Positions 53,315 through 62,935 are shown, counted from the stretch's first letter. The stretch: 64,000 bases of DNA from Ravibacter sp037191015 (GCA_037191015.1 JBBCKD010000027.1:1-64000), one strand, 5' to 3'. Made by a program: numbers and translations. Notes: generated by a model not told the origin, from the sequence alone.

Positions 53315-56300
53315 TTAGAATGTAACGTTCAGCTTCACCCCCACAGGAATTACGAGAGGATTGACGTTATAACGCTCTATACCCTGCTTAAACTGCACAC
53401 CCGCCTGCGCGCCTGCCTGTGCCTGGTAGGCATTTTCCGGATCGATGTTGATCTTTGATGCGGTCCAGAGAATGATATTACGGCTATACACAGATATGTT
53501 CGCGTCCTGGAGCTTCCATGCTTTCAGCAGGTTGGCTGGCAGACCGTAGGAAAGGGAAATTTCCCGCAGCTTGATATAGGAAGCGTCGAAAACTGTAGGC
53601 TGAATAAAATCCCAGGGGTTGACAGCCGCATAAGGAACCGGCTGGGTGCCGTCTGTCCGGACGCCCGGGTTGATTTTCTCGCCGAGGTTTTCTTCGTAGC
53701 GAACAACACCATCTGCACCGGTGTATTCATATACACCCGGTACGATGATCCCGCCATGCGGTAATACTACGCCATAAAACGTCGGGAATGAAGTATACTC
53801 AGGCGTCGGGTAGCCCACCATCGGGAATACGTTCCCGTTGATCTTGATCATGGTCTCCTGGTTTGCTTTCAGCCAGTCGGCCAGCTCTTTACCCTGGCGT
53901 CCGCCGGCATCGATCAGCCTGTCGAGCGCCAGCTGGGTCTGCCCGTTGCTCATCCCGTAGCGATACGTTTGCGAGACGAAATTCCCCCCGTTCCTCCAGT
54001 CGAGCGTAAAGGCAAGCCGGAAACTCTTATAGGAGAAGGAATTCTGCATCCCCATGATAAATTTGGGATTGAAATTACCCACCTTGTTCTTACTGGCCTG
54101 TCCTTCGGCGGCTACTTTATGCACAGCCCAGCCGTAGGTCGGGTCGCGCTGCAGCAAAGGCCATTGATAGTAGGGCGAGCTGGGGTCTGTTACTACCGCG
54201 ATTTCGGGTCCGTAGATATCGCCTATATCCTCCCCTTTGTAAGTCCACGCACCGCCTTTGGCATCCTCCCAGAAGGTGAAGAACGGCATTTCATCGGGTA
54301 GCTCCATGATCCTGGTCCGGTTGCGGGTCCAGTTGAAGTTAACGTCCCAGTTAAAGTCGCCTCTCTGTACCGGGCTTCCTCCCAGTGTAAGCTCGACCCC
54401 GCGGCTTCTCAGCAATCCTGCGTTGATATTCTGCACTACATAGCCGGTCGACGGCGCGATGGACGTACCGAAAATCTGGTTGCGGTTGTCGACCACATAG
54501 GCGGTCGCCGAGAAATTCAGTCTGTTCCTGAACAAGGCGCCATCTATCCCGCCTTCGTAAGAAGTCGCTATTTCAGGCTTCAATTGTGAGTTCAGGAGCA
54601 CGGCAGAGGTAGAGAAGCGGGGCACATCGCCCCATGCGCCGGCATTGCCGAGCACCTGCTGCAGCTGGTAAGCACCGGCATCATTACCCACCTGGGCATA
54701 ATTAGCCCTCAGCTTCAAAAGGTTGACTTCGTTTGAAAGATTGAGGAACTCGTTGGCCAGTACGCTCAATGAAACCGAAGGGTAGAAGTACGGCGCCGCA
54801 TCCGGAAGGGTGCTGGACCAGTCGTTCCGGCCGGTGACATCGAGATAAACGATATCTTTGAATCCGAAAGTTGCCATCCCGTACAAGCTGTTAACCCCTC
54901 TTTTGAAGCGGCTGTTCGAATAATTGAGGTTCGCCGGCAATATATTGTCAATCGTGTACAGCTCCGGAACGATCAGGCCTGCCTGGCCCTTGGAGCCGGC
55001 ATAGGAATTACTGCCTTCCTGATATCTCATATTCCCCCCGAAAGAGGCGGAAAGACTGAAATCGGAGATGTTTTTCTTATAGGTTGCCAGGAAGTCGACA
55101 TTGCTCTCGAAGTTCTTGATGTTCATCAATCCATACACTCCTCTCGCGTCGTCGGTATAGCTGTTCGCTATTTTGGTTTCTCTCTGCTCGGTGTAGGTAT
55201 CGAGTCCGTATCTGGCCATAAAGCTGAAATCGGAAGTTATCTGCCAGTCGGCCTTTACATTTCCATACAGCCTGTCGCGCTCGAAGCTGTTGTTGACCTC
55301 ATAAGCAAGGAAGTACGGGTTGTTTGTCCCCGGAATGGCAGTCAGCTGTTTCCAATGCCCGTCGGGAGTAGGCTGCTTGTAGTCCCTGAATTGCGTGAGA
55401 TCGATGTGAGGGGACATGTTATAGGCCCACTGCAGCGGGTTGGTCCCGCGTTCGGTCGCCGGCCTGTTGTTGGAATTGTTACGGCTGAAATCCAGGTTTG
55501 TGCTCAGGGTCAGCTTTTTAGAAACCTTCACACCCGAATTGATATTGAGCGTATTCCGGTACAGATCAGAATTAGGGATCATACCCTTATGCGTCATATT
55601 GGCATAGGAAATACGGTAGTTGTAATTCTGAGAGCTGTTGGCGACCGAAACGCCGTTGGTGGTCGTAATGGCCGTCCTGACAAAATTTTTGACATTGTTC
55701 GGGTAAGATACAAGCGGGGTAGGAATCCTTTTCCCGTTCGCGTCAAGCGGGCTGCTCCATTGCGGAGCTTCATACCCTTTATCCAGCTCAGCACCGAAAA
55801 GAGCGCCTACTTCTTCCTGGATAAGGCTTCCAAGCGGGTTGGTAAGCGGGTTCCCGGAAACACTCTGCGGAATGGCCGAGTACTGACCGGGGCCAAACTT
55901 GGAGTGCCATCTCAGGAATTTATAAGGCTTGTCAAAAACGGTATTGGATGTAACGCTTACCGTCATCTTATCCACTCCCTGCCCGCTCTTGGTCGTAATC
56001 AGCACGACCCCGTTTCCGGCCCGTGACCCGTAAAGGGCAGCGGCGCTCGCTCCTTTCAGCACAGTTACATTGGCAATGTCCTCGGGGTTAAGGCTCGAAA
56101 TCGCGTTCCCGTAGTCCACGCGGTTGTCGTTCCCGATCTGGGTAACGTTGTTGAGCGTGTTGGCTACAGGCACACCGTCGATCACGAACAAAGGCTGGTT
56201 GTCGTTGTTGAGCGAGGTAGCTCCCCTGATCACCATACTGACCGACGAGCCGGTGCCTCCCGTCTGGTTGATCGTAACACCGGCCACTTTCCCGGCCATG

Positions 56301-56815
56301 GCGTTCAGCACGTTCTCCTGCGATACGCGGACAAACTCCTTTCCGTCAACCTTCGCGATAGAATAACCCAGGCTCCTTTCCTCTCTTTTGATACCCAGCG
56401 CGGTCACGACTGCCTCCTGAAGCATTTCTGCGCTTTCAAGCAGGGTGATATCCAGTATATCCCGGTTGCCTACCGTCAATTCCTGGGTTTCATAACCGAT
56501 ATAGGAGAGCACAAGCACCTGGTCGGGGCTGTCGCCGATCCGCAGCGCAAAATTCCCCCCCGCATCGGTGGTCGTCCCGGTCTGGGTGCCTTTCAGGAGA
56601 ATGCTGACTCCCGGAAGCGGTGAGCCGTCGGTGCCCGAAACAATCCGTCCCCTGATATTCCGGTCAGCAGCCTGCACTTTGGACAGATGTACAGGATTCC
56701 GTGTCTTCGTTGCACCGGCGCTTACCGGCGTCATGGCTAAAATCCCCATACCGATAGGGACGGCAGCCCCCAGGCAGATACGGAATAATCTTAGATTAAT
56801 AAATTTTCTTTTCAT
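53315..56815 (-). CDS. SusC/RagA-type TonB-dependent transporter without STN domain
   Basis: This 1166-residue outer-membrane transporter has signal peptide region (ICLGAAVPIGMGILAMTPVS), a CarboxypepD_reg-like domain (RGRIVSGTDGSPLPGVSILL), a plug domain (VVTALGIKREERSLGYSIAK) and a C-terminal barrel ending IPVGVKLNVTF. It lacks the STN domain of the locus-1 transporter and has no adjacent ECF or FecR gene. Its regulation must therefore differ. It partners with the SusD-like_2 protein downstream. Ligand is unknown. Confidence 0.95.
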   Translation of the reverse strand: MKRKFINLRLFRICLGAAVPIGMGILAMTPVSAGATKTRNPVHLSKVQAADRNIRGRIVSGTDGSPLPGVSILLKGTQTGTTTDAGGNFALRIGDSPDQVLVLSYIGYETQELTVGNRDILDITLLESAEMLQEAVVTALGIKREERSLGYSIAKVDGKEFVRVSQENVLNAMAGKVAGVTINQTGGTGSSVSMVIRGATSLNNDNQPLFVIDGVPVANTLNNVTQIGNDNRVDYGNAISSLNPEDIANVTVLKGASAAALYGSRAGNGVVLITTKSGQGVDKMTVSVTSNTVFDKPYKFLRWHSKFGPGQYSAIPQSVSGNPLTNPLGSLIQEEVGALFGAELDKGYEAPQWSSPLDANGKRIPTPLVSYPNNVKNFVRTAITTTNGVSVANSSQNYNYRISYANMTHKGMIPNSDLYRNTLNINSGVKVSKKLTLSTNLDFSRNNSNNRPATERGTNPLQWAYNMSPHIDLTQFRDYKQPTPDGHWKQLTAIPGTNNPYFLAYEVNNSFERDRLYGNVKADWQITSDFSFMARYGLDTYTEQRETKIANSYTDDARGVYGLMNIKNFESNVDFLATYKKNISDFSLSASFGGNMRYQEGSNSYAGSKGQAGLIVPELYTIDNILPANLNYSNSRFKRGVNSLYGMATFGFKDIVYLDVTGRNDWSSTLPDAAPYFYPSVSLSVLANEFLNLSNEVNLLKLRANYAQVGNDAGAYQLQQVLGNAGAWGDVPRFSTSAVLLNSQLKPEIATSYEGGIDGALFRNRLNFSATAYVVDNRNQIFGTSIAPSTGYVVQNINAGLLRSRGVELTLGGSPVQRGDFNWDVNFNWTRNRTRIMELPDEMPFFTFWEDAKGGAWTYKGEDIGDIYGPEIAVVTDPSSPYYQWPLLQRDPTYGWAVHKVAAEGQASKNKVGNFNPKFIMGMQNSFSYKSFRLAFTLDWRNGGNFVSQTYRYGMSNGQTQLALDRLIDAGGRQGKELADWLKANQETMIKINGNVFPMVGYPTPEYTSFPTFYGVVLPHGGIIVPGVYEYTGADGVVRYEENLGEKINPGVRTDGTQPVPYAAVNPWDFIQPTVFDASYIKLREISLSYGLPANLLKAWKLQDANISVYSRNIILWTASKINIDPENAYQAQAGAQAGVQFKQGIERYNVNPLVIPVGVKLNVTF

Positions 56816-57111
56816 AAAGAACAGGTTTTATGGCAAAAAAGGGAATACTCATTATTATGTTTGCATACTATTCTGAACGTAAAAAAATGCTATACTTTTC
56901 CTGGTATGTTTACACTACTACCTCAAACCGAAGAAGGACTACTCACAGGTATTAAAAAAAAATAAAAATTTTATTACCGGCAGGTTGAAAGGTTATTCAG
57001 GGACTAATATGACCGGAATCGGATATATTACAAGCTATGCTTTGAGTATAATTTCGCCTAACGGGGGTTACTAAATAAGGAATTCATTTTCCCATCTATT
57101 CCTTATAATAT

Positions 57112-58428
57112 ATGCAGCTCTTTCCGTACTTCCGTATTTGTTGTTTTCTTTTACTTTTTCTCCTGCCGCTCGCCGGCCCGGCGCAGGACAAGCTTACGGA
57201 CGACGGCGCCTGGTGCTGGTTCAGCGACCCCCGCGCCATTTATTCGCATCCGCGTAAGAACCTGATCGTGACCGGGTGGGTGACGAAGGACGGCAGCATA
57301 GAAGCCGCTTCCCTCGATCTCAAAACAGGCAGGACTGAAAAAACGACCCTCTATTCAAAGCTCGAGGTGGACGATCACGATAATCCTGCATTCCTGGCTT
57401 TACCCGACGGCAACCTGCTGGCGATGTACACCTGGCACGGCGGCAGGAAAGACGCCATGGGGGTGATACAAAATACCACCTCTGCTCCGGGCGACGTCAA
57501 AAGCTTTAGCGGGCCGCATGTTTTCCTGCCAAAAACCGAAGCGCTGCTCAAAACATTTGTGAGGGAAACTTACACCTATGCCAATCCCTTCATGCTGAGC
57601 CGGGAGAACAACAGGATCTATTGCTTCGGAAGATGGATCGGGTTCAAGCCTAACCTGATCACTTCGGAAGACGGGGGTAAAACGTGGTCGGACCCGAAGG
57701 TGGTGATCACTTCCAAAAATCTCGATGTCAGCAACAGGCCTTATGTAAAGTATTATTCAGACGGGATCTCCAGGGTGCACATGATCTTTACGGACGGGCA
57801 TCCTGCAGTGGAGCCCCTGAACTCCGTATATTATTGCTATTACGAGGACGGATCTTTCTGGCGGGCAGACGGGAGCCGTATCTGCACCGTAGAGCAGCTT
57901 CCTTTCCATCCTTCGGATGCCAGCCTTGTTTACAAAGCATCGCGGGAAACGGGCAAAGCCTGGATTTTTGATATTGTTACGGACAAAGGCAAACCCGTGG
58001 TGGCCTACACCCGCTACCCCACCGATACGCTGCATCACTATTACTACGCCCGCTACGAAGGCGGCGCCTGGCAGCATCATAAGCTTGTTGAGTCGGGTAA
58101 ATGGTTTCCGCAGACGCAACCGGGCGCCCGGGAACGCGAAGTCAATTATTCGGGCGGCATGACCTTCGATCCGTCAGATCCGTCGGTGATTTATCTGTCG
58201 CACCAGGTCGACGGGCGCTTCGAGATCAGCAAAGCCGGAAGGGAACGTAACGGGAGCAGTTGGGAAATAACCCCTGTTACACGGAATTCAGAATTTGACA
58301 ATGTACGTCCCTTCATCCCGAGATACAGGAAGAAAGGAGAAAAAAATGTACTGCTGTGGATGCAGAACAGGAAATATATCCACTATACAGATTATGATAC
58401 GAGCATTATGTATAAGGTTATTAAATGA
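57112..58428 (+). CDS. Secreted BNR-4 family beta-propeller protein
   Basis: This 438-residue exported protein (signal ending AGPAQ) belongs to the BNR_4 family (PF15892), beta propellers that include putative sialidase-like and some ulvan-lyase-type enzymes. Features: DDGAWCWFSDPRAIYSHPRK, VDDHDNPAFLALPDGNLLAM and repeated blades such as ITSEDGGKTWSDPKVVI (an Asp-box SxDxGxTW-like element). It starts a plus-strand unit divergent from susC of locus 2; about 300 bases lie between them. Activity (glycan lyase or hydrolase) is inferred from context. Confidence 0.82.
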   Translation: MQLFPYFRICCFLLLFLLPLAGPAQDKLTDDGAWCWFSDPRAIYSHPRKNLIVTGWVTKDGSIEAASLDLKTGRTEKTTLYSKLEVDDHDNPAFLALPDGNLLAMYTWHGGRKDAMGVIQNTTSAPGDVKSFSGPHVFLPKTEALLKTFVRETYTYANPFMLSRENNRIYCFGRWIGFKPNLITSEDGGKTWSDPKVVITSKNLDVSNRPYVKYYSDGISRVHMIFTDGHPAVEPLNSVYYCYYEDGSFWRADGSRICTVEQLPFHPSDASLVYKASRETGKAWIFDIVTDKGKPVVAYTRYPTDTLHHYYYARYEGGAWQHHKLVESGKWFPQTQPGAREREVNYSGGMTFDPSDPSVIYLSHQVDGRFEISKAGRERNGSSWEITPVTRNSEFDNVRPFIPRYRKKGEKNVLLWMQNRKYIHYTDYDTSIMYKVIK

Positions 58429-58435
58429 ATGAGAC

Positions 58436-58537
58436 AATGTGATGATGTGATGATGCGCTCCGATTAAGCAGCCATAATCCGGATTCTGATATTTTTCAAT
58501 CAATCATCAAATCAACCAATCAGCTAATCATCACATT
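58436..58537. repeat. Dispersed AATGTGATGAT repeat with inverted arms
   Basis: AATGTGATGATGTGATGATG (58436-58455) is inversely repeated by AATCATCACATT (58526-58537). The right part (58518-58537) matches 20040-20059 in reverse complement at 19 of 20 bases. The element borders the start codon of the ceramidase-like gene at 58541 and lies after the BNR-4 gene; it may be an intergenic mobile-type short repeat. Confidence 0.65.
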
Positions 58538-58540
58538 AAA

Positions 58541-59902
58541 ATGAAATTTTTACTCTTAACCTGTTTATTGGGCTGCTTTCAGACAGCGGGTGCGGTCGAC
58601 TGGAAGGTGGGGCTCGGAAAAAGAAACATAACGCCTTCGGAGCCAATCAGGATGGGAGGCTATGCGGTCAGGAACCGTCCCTCCGATAAAGGCGCCGACC
58701 TTACGGACCTATGGGTGAAGGCTATTTCGTTTACCGATGCGGAAGGCAACAGGTCGGTGCTGGTCTGCGCCGATATTATCCGTTTCCCGAAATTCATCAC
58801 CGATTCGATCCGGCGGCAGGTGCAGGAGCGATACGACCTGAAAAAGGAGCAGATCGTCCTGAACGGCTCGCATACACATTCGGGACCGGAGGTAGATGTG
58901 AGTAAATTGAAGTATATGGCGACACAGGAGGAGCTCGGAGTGGTTGCGGTTTTCTCGCAAAAGCTGATCAGCCTGACGGTCGAGGCTATCAGCGAGTCGC
59001 TTGCCAGCCCTTTCGATGCGGTCATCTCGTCGGGCAACGGGACCTGCAGGTTTGCGGTCAACCGGAGAAATAACCGTGAAGGCGATATAGAGAAGCTTTC
59101 CGAGTTGAAAGGCCCTGTAGATCATAACGTACCTGTGATCAGGGTAACCGACAAAAACAACCAGGTAAAGGCTGTCCTGTTCGGATATGCGTGCCATCCT
59201 ACCGTGCTTTCCGGATACGAGATCTCGGGGGATTACCCGGCCTATGCGCAGCAAAGCCTCGAAGAAAAATTCCCCGGGGCGCAGGCTATGTTTTTCATAG
59301 GCGCTGCCGGCGACCAGAATCCCCTCCCCAGGCGCAGCGTACCGCTGGCTGTAAAGTACGGCCGGGAACTGGCCCTCGCCGTAGAAACGGTTATTAAGAC
59401 GCCCATGCGCACCCTCGATCCCGCTCTCTCTGTCTCCTATAACGAGATCGGCCTCAGGTTTGCAAAACCGGCTCCGGGGATAAAAGAGCTGCAGGCTATC
59501 GCATCAGACACCGTTAAAAACCCCAACTGGATCGTAAGCCAGGCCAGGGTGCTTGCCGACCGGCTTTCAGACGGGAAATCCCTGGGGAGCTCCTACCCTT
59601 ACCCGGTACAGGTCTGGAAGCTCGGCCAGCTGCCGATGGTGATGCTGGGCGGCGAGATCGTGGTCGAGTATTCATGGAGAATCAGGGAAATACTGGGAAA
59701 AGAGACCGTTGTAATGGGCTATAGCAACGACCAGATGTCCTACATCCCCTCGTATAAAGTGCTTAAGGAAGGCGGATATGAAGGAGAACGGTCGGCGGTT
59801 TTTACAACTCCCTGGCATGACGAAACAGAGAAAGATATCCTTCAAGAGGTAAAGAGACAGGCGTTGCTGCTGAAACTACCGGTATACGACAAGCAGAATT
59901 AA
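58541..59902 (+). CDS. Neutral/alkaline ceramidase-like protein, copy 2
   Basis: This 453-residue secreted protein (signal MKFLLLTCLLGCFQTAGAV) resembles the N-terminal catalytic domain of neutral ceramidase: RNITPSEPIRMGGYAVRN, LNGSHTHSGPEVDVS (zinc His pair), GYACHPTVLSGYEISGDYP and FFIGAAGDQNPLPRR. In known ceramidases the last site reads GDVSPN with the nucleophile Ser. Here GDQNPL replaces Ser by Asn. It is closely related to copy 3 at 61580. The gene lies between the BNR-4 and the Tat-exported DegT-like gene. Probable exported metallohydrolase with unknown substrate. Confidence 0.83.
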   Translation: MKFLLLTCLLGCFQTAGAVDWKVGLGKRNITPSEPIRMGGYAVRNRPSDKGADLTDLWVKAISFTDAEGNRSVLVCADIIRFPKFITDSIRRQVQERYDLKKEQIVLNGSHTHSGPEVDVSKLKYMATQEELGVVAVFSQKLISLTVEAISESLASPFDAVISSGNGTCRFAVNRRNNREGDIEKLSELKGPVDHNVPVIRVTDKNNQVKAVLFGYACHPTVLSGYEISGDYPAYAQQSLEEKFPGAQAMFFIGAAGDQNPLPRRSVPLAVKYGRELALAVETVIKTPMRTLDPALSVSYNEIGLRFAKPAPGIKELQAIASDTVKNPNWIVSQARVLADRLSDGKSLGSSYPYPVQVWKLGQLPMVMLGGEIVVEYSWRIREILGKETVVMGYSNDQMSYIPSYKVLKEGGYEGERSAVFTTPWHDETEKDILQEVKRQALLLKLPVYDKQN

Positions 59903-60060
59903 AGCATTCCTGCTCGCACACCTCCCGTCCCAATCGGGATCCTGAATGTAAAATATTGAAATAATCATATTTAAAATCGCTATATATCCATCTGAAAACA
60001 CAATACGATCAATAAAATACTATTCTGCAAATTGCTTTCTTCCCCGATTGCTTCCCCTGT

Positions 60061-60077
60061 GTCAAAAAACTTTTGAC
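60061..60077. promoter_or_regulatory. Inverted repeat upstream of the Tat-DegT promoter
   Basis: GTCAAAA and TTTTGAC flank a 3-base centre (AAC), a perfect 7-bp inverted repeat. It ends 18 bases before the -33 element of the promoter at 60096-60127, where a transcription activator could bind. Confidence 0.45.
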
Positions 60078-60095
60078 AATGATTATTTGTTAAAA

Positions 60096-60127
60096 TTTGG
60101 ATAATAAAACATAAACATCTACTTTAG
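60096..60127 (+). promoter_or_regulatory. Promoter of the Tat-exported DegT-like operon
   Basis: TTTG (60096-60099), 20 bases, then TACTTTAG (60120-60127) fits TTTG-N19-20-TAnnTTTG with one mismatch. It lies 59 bases ahead of the ATG at 60186. Confidence 0.6.
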
Positions 60128-60134
60128 CTTAAGA

Positions 60135-60154
60135 TTCCGGGTACGTACCCGGAA
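60135..60154. promoter_or_regulatory. Perfect 20-bp palindrome at the presumed transcription start
   Basis: The half-site TTCCGGGTAC is followed by its exact reverse complement, with no loop. It begins 8 bases after the -7 element and ends 31 bases before the ATG. Its symmetry suits a homodimeric repressor; a transcript hairpin is possible too. Confidence 0.6.
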
Positions 60155-60185
60155 ATTATTCAAACATCCATTCTGACCGAATATC

Positions 60186-61580
60186 ATGGCTACTAAGAAG
60201 CAATCGAGACGAGACTTCCTGATCAGAAATGCTGCTGGCGGGCTTGGCGCTATCCTGGCACCTTCTATCGTTGCTGCGGAGGGGCTCTCAAAAAACACGA
60301 GCCTGGCCTCTACCCTGTCGCAAAAACCGGCTATTTTGGGCGGTACTCCTGCCTGGTCCGAGCAAAGATGGCCGAAATGGCCGCGTTGGGTACCTGAAAC
60401 CGATGAGCCGAAGGTACTGGAGGTGTTGAGGAGCGGGGTCTGGTCGCGTGCCGGCGTCGTTTCGGAATTTGAGAAAGTATGGGGAGATGCGATAGGGACC
60501 AAGAGATGCGTTACCGTAGTAAACGGGACCAACGCGCTGGTAGCCGCCCTTTCCCAGTTCGGGGTAGGCGCAGGCGACGAAGTACTGGTTCCGCCATATA
60601 CGTTTATAGCTACCGTTACCGCTGTTCTGAGCAATAACGCGATACCTGTTTTTGTAGATATCGATCCGCTGACCTACCAGATGGATCCGGCGAAGATAGA
60701 AGAAAAGATCACACCCAGGACGAAGGTGATCATGCCGGTTCACATCATGGGTCTTCCTGTGGATATGAAACGGATCAATGCGATCGCCAAAAAACACAAC
60801 CTGGTCGTAATCGAAGATGCCTGCCAGGCCCATTTCGCCGAAATCGACGGAAAGAGAGTGGGTTCGCTTGGAGATGCGGGCTGCTTCAGCTTCCAGAACT
60901 CGAAAAATCTGCCCATCGGGGAAGGCGGTGCAATCGTGTCCAATAACGACAATTTTATAGATAAGTGCTTCTCCTATGCCAACCTGGGCCTTCCTTACGG
61001 TTCGGTAGCAGGGACAATCGGGACGGGCAGCATCAGGCAGGGCACCAAAATACGCTTCACCGAATACCAGGCTGCCATAGGGCTGGCGCTTATCAAGCGT
61101 CTCGACCAGGAAACCACTATCCGTAATGAGAACGCAGCCTACCTGAGCAGCCTTGTAAAAGATATTCCGGGTATCGTGCCTCAGAAAGCCTATCCTGATA
61201 CAACCCGCAGTGCATTCCATTTATATGCCTTCAGGTATAAAGCCGACGACTTTAAAGGGTTGAACCGCAATGATTTCCTGAAAGCGCTGAGAGCCGAAGG
61301 GGTTCCCTGCTCTTCCGGCTATACCCCTTTGAACACGCAGCCTTACCTTGCCCAGACATTCGAGACGCAGACCTACCGGAAGATCTATTCGAAGAAAGAC
61401 CTGGACATTGCGACTTACAATAAAAATAACCGCTGCCCGGAAAACGATAAGCTGTGTGAGGAAGCGGTATGGTTTACACAGAATATGCTCCTGGCGGAAA
61501 AAAGCGACATGGAATACATCGCAGCCGCCGTCAAAAAGACTTATGATAACGCAGATAAACTAAAAGCGTCTTTGAAATAA
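60186..61580 (+). CDS. Tat-exported DegT/DnrJ/EryC1/StrS-family aminotransferase-like protein
   Basis: This 464-residue protein begins with a twin-arginine signal (KKQSRRDFLIRNAAGGLGAI). The body is a DegT-type PLP enzyme: GAGDEVLVPPYTFIATVTAV, VIEDACQAHFAEIDG with the pyridine-binding Asp, and SFQNSKNLPIGEGG with the Schiff-base Lys. Family enzymes normally act in the cytoplasm on nucleotide sugars, so a periplasmic version is unusual; Tat export of folded, cofactor-loaded proteins is however the very use of that path. Two ceramidase-like genes flank it. Its stop shares one base with the start of the downstream copy 3 (TAATG). Confidence 0.85.
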   Translation: MATKKQSRRDFLIRNAAGGLGAILAPSIVAAEGLSKNTSLASTLSQKPAILGGTPAWSEQRWPKWPRWVPETDEPKVLEVLRSGVWSRAGVVSEFEKVWGDAIGTKRCVTVVNGTNALVAALSQFGVGAGDEVLVPPYTFIATVTAVLSNNAIPVFVDIDPLTYQMDPAKIEEKITPRTKVIMPVHIMGLPVDMKRINAIAKKHNLVVIEDACQAHFAEIDGKRVGSLGDAGCFSFQNSKNLPIGEGGAIVSNNDNFIDKCFSYANLGLPYGSVAGTIGTGSIRQGTKIRFTEYQAAIGLALIKRLDQETTIRNENAAYLSSLVKDIPGIVPQKAYPDTTRSAFHLYAFRYKADDFKGLNRNDFLKALRAEGVPCSSGYTPLNTQPYLAQTFETQTYRKIYSKKDLDIATYNKNNRCPENDKLCEEAVWFTQNMLLAEKSDMEYIAAAVKKTYDNADKLKASLK

Positions 61581-62935
61581 TGAGGCCATTTTACCTTCTG
61601 TTTTTTACGCTGGTAACGTTCTTTCCACCCGTTTTGCATGCCCAGAACGGGTGGAAGGCAGGGCTTGCCCGTACGACGATCACACCTTCCGAAAATATGT
61701 GGATGGCGGGCTACGGGTTCAGGACCAAACCTTCTGAGGGAACTGAGCAGGAGCTTTGGGGGAAGGCCCTTGCGCTGGAAGATGCGAAAGGAAACAAATC
61801 CCTCTTTATCACTACCGATATACTGGGGTTTTCCAAGGAAGTGTCTGATAATGTGCGTAAATACCTGCAGGAGAAGCACGGTTTATCCAAGGCCCAGGTA
61901 ATCCTGAGCAGCTCGCATACACATTCAGGCCCGGTTTTATCGAATGCACTGGTCGATATTTACCCGTTAACTGCCGGGGAGGATGCCAAAATTGTCCGCT
62001 ATACAGCCTTTTTTGAAAAGGAGATCATCAAAATCAGTGAGCAGGCGCTGAAGGCGCTGAAACCTGCCAGGATCGAAACGGGGACCGGCGTTACGCGCTT
62101 TGCGGTAAACCGCAGGAACAACGAAGAAGTGAAAGTTACGGAACTGTTTGAATTGAACGGTCCAAGCGATTACTCGGTGCCCGTTCTGAAAGTTTCGACC
62201 CCGGACAACACCATTGCTGCCATCCTCTTCGGATATGCCTGTCATTCGACGGTGCTGAACGAATACAAATGGTCGGGCGATTATCCGGGATATGCCCAGG
62301 CTGAGCTGGAAAAGCAATACCCGGGCGCTACGGCCATGTTTTTCCTCGGCTCTGCGGGCGATCAGAACCCGATCCCCCGCCGGGGAGCTACCAGGGCGCG
62401 GCAGTATGGAAAGGATCTTGCCAACGCCGTAACCAGGGTACTGGAAGAACCGATGAGAACGCTCTCTCCTACCCTGTCGGTTGCCTACGATGAGATCGAT
62501 CTGAAGTTTACGCCCGCCCCTTCGAAGGAGCAGCTTGAAACGCTTGTCCGGGAGAAGACCGGATACGAAAAACGCTGGGCGGCGCGAATGCTGGAAAAGG
62601 CGAAGAAAAATGAGCGTTTCATGACGTCGTACCCCTATCCCGTACAGGTCTGGATGATAGGCGATCAGCCGGTTTTCAGCCTGGGAGGGGAAGTCACTAT
62701 CGAATACACCGTTAAGCTTAAGCAGATGTTCGGAAACGAGGTATTCGTTGCCGCTTATACCAACGATGTAATGGGATACATTCCCTCTCTGAAGGTCCTG
62801 AGAGAAGGCCGCTATGAAGGAGAAACTTCCCAGACGGTCTACGGTCTGCCTTCGAAATGGCAACCTTCTATCGAATCGGATATACTTGGCAAGGCTTACG
62901 AGCTGGGCACTAAAGTCGGACTTACCGGGAAATAG
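61580..62935 (+). CDS. Neutral/alkaline ceramidase-like protein, copy 3
   Basis: This 451-residue secreted protein (signal ending PVLHAQ) parallels copy 2: RTTITPSENMWMAGYGFRT, SSSHTHSGPVLSNA, FGYACHSTVLNEYKWSGDYP, FFLGSAGDQNPIPRR, and a C-terminal AYTNDVMGYIPSLKVLREG. The ceramidase nucleophile position has Asn (GDQNP), as in copy 2. Overlap of stop and start with the Tat-DegT gene (TAATG) shows strong coupling. Two copies around one aminotransferase, all exported, suggest one pathway acting on the same molecule. Substrate is unknown. Confidence 0.83.
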   Translation: MRPFYLLFFTLVTFFPPVLHAQNGWKAGLARTTITPSENMWMAGYGFRTKPSEGTEQELWGKALALEDAKGNKSLFITTDILGFSKEVSDNVRKYLQEKHGLSKAQVILSSSHTHSGPVLSNALVDIYPLTAGEDAKIVRYTAFFEKEIIKISEQALKALKPARIETGTGVTRFAVNRRNNEEVKVTELFELNGPSDYSVPVLKVSTPDNTIAAILFGYACHSTVLNEYKWSGDYPGYAQAELEKQYPGATAMFFLGSAGDQNPIPRRGATRARQYGKDLANAVTRVLEEPMRTLSPTLSVAYDEIDLKFTPAPSKEQLETLVREKTGYEKRWAARMLEKAKKNERFMTSYPYPVQVWMIGDQPVFSLGGEVTIEYTVKLKQMFGNEVFVAAYTNDVMGYIPSLKVLREGRYEGETSQTVYGLPSKWQPSIESDILGKAYELGTKVGLTGK

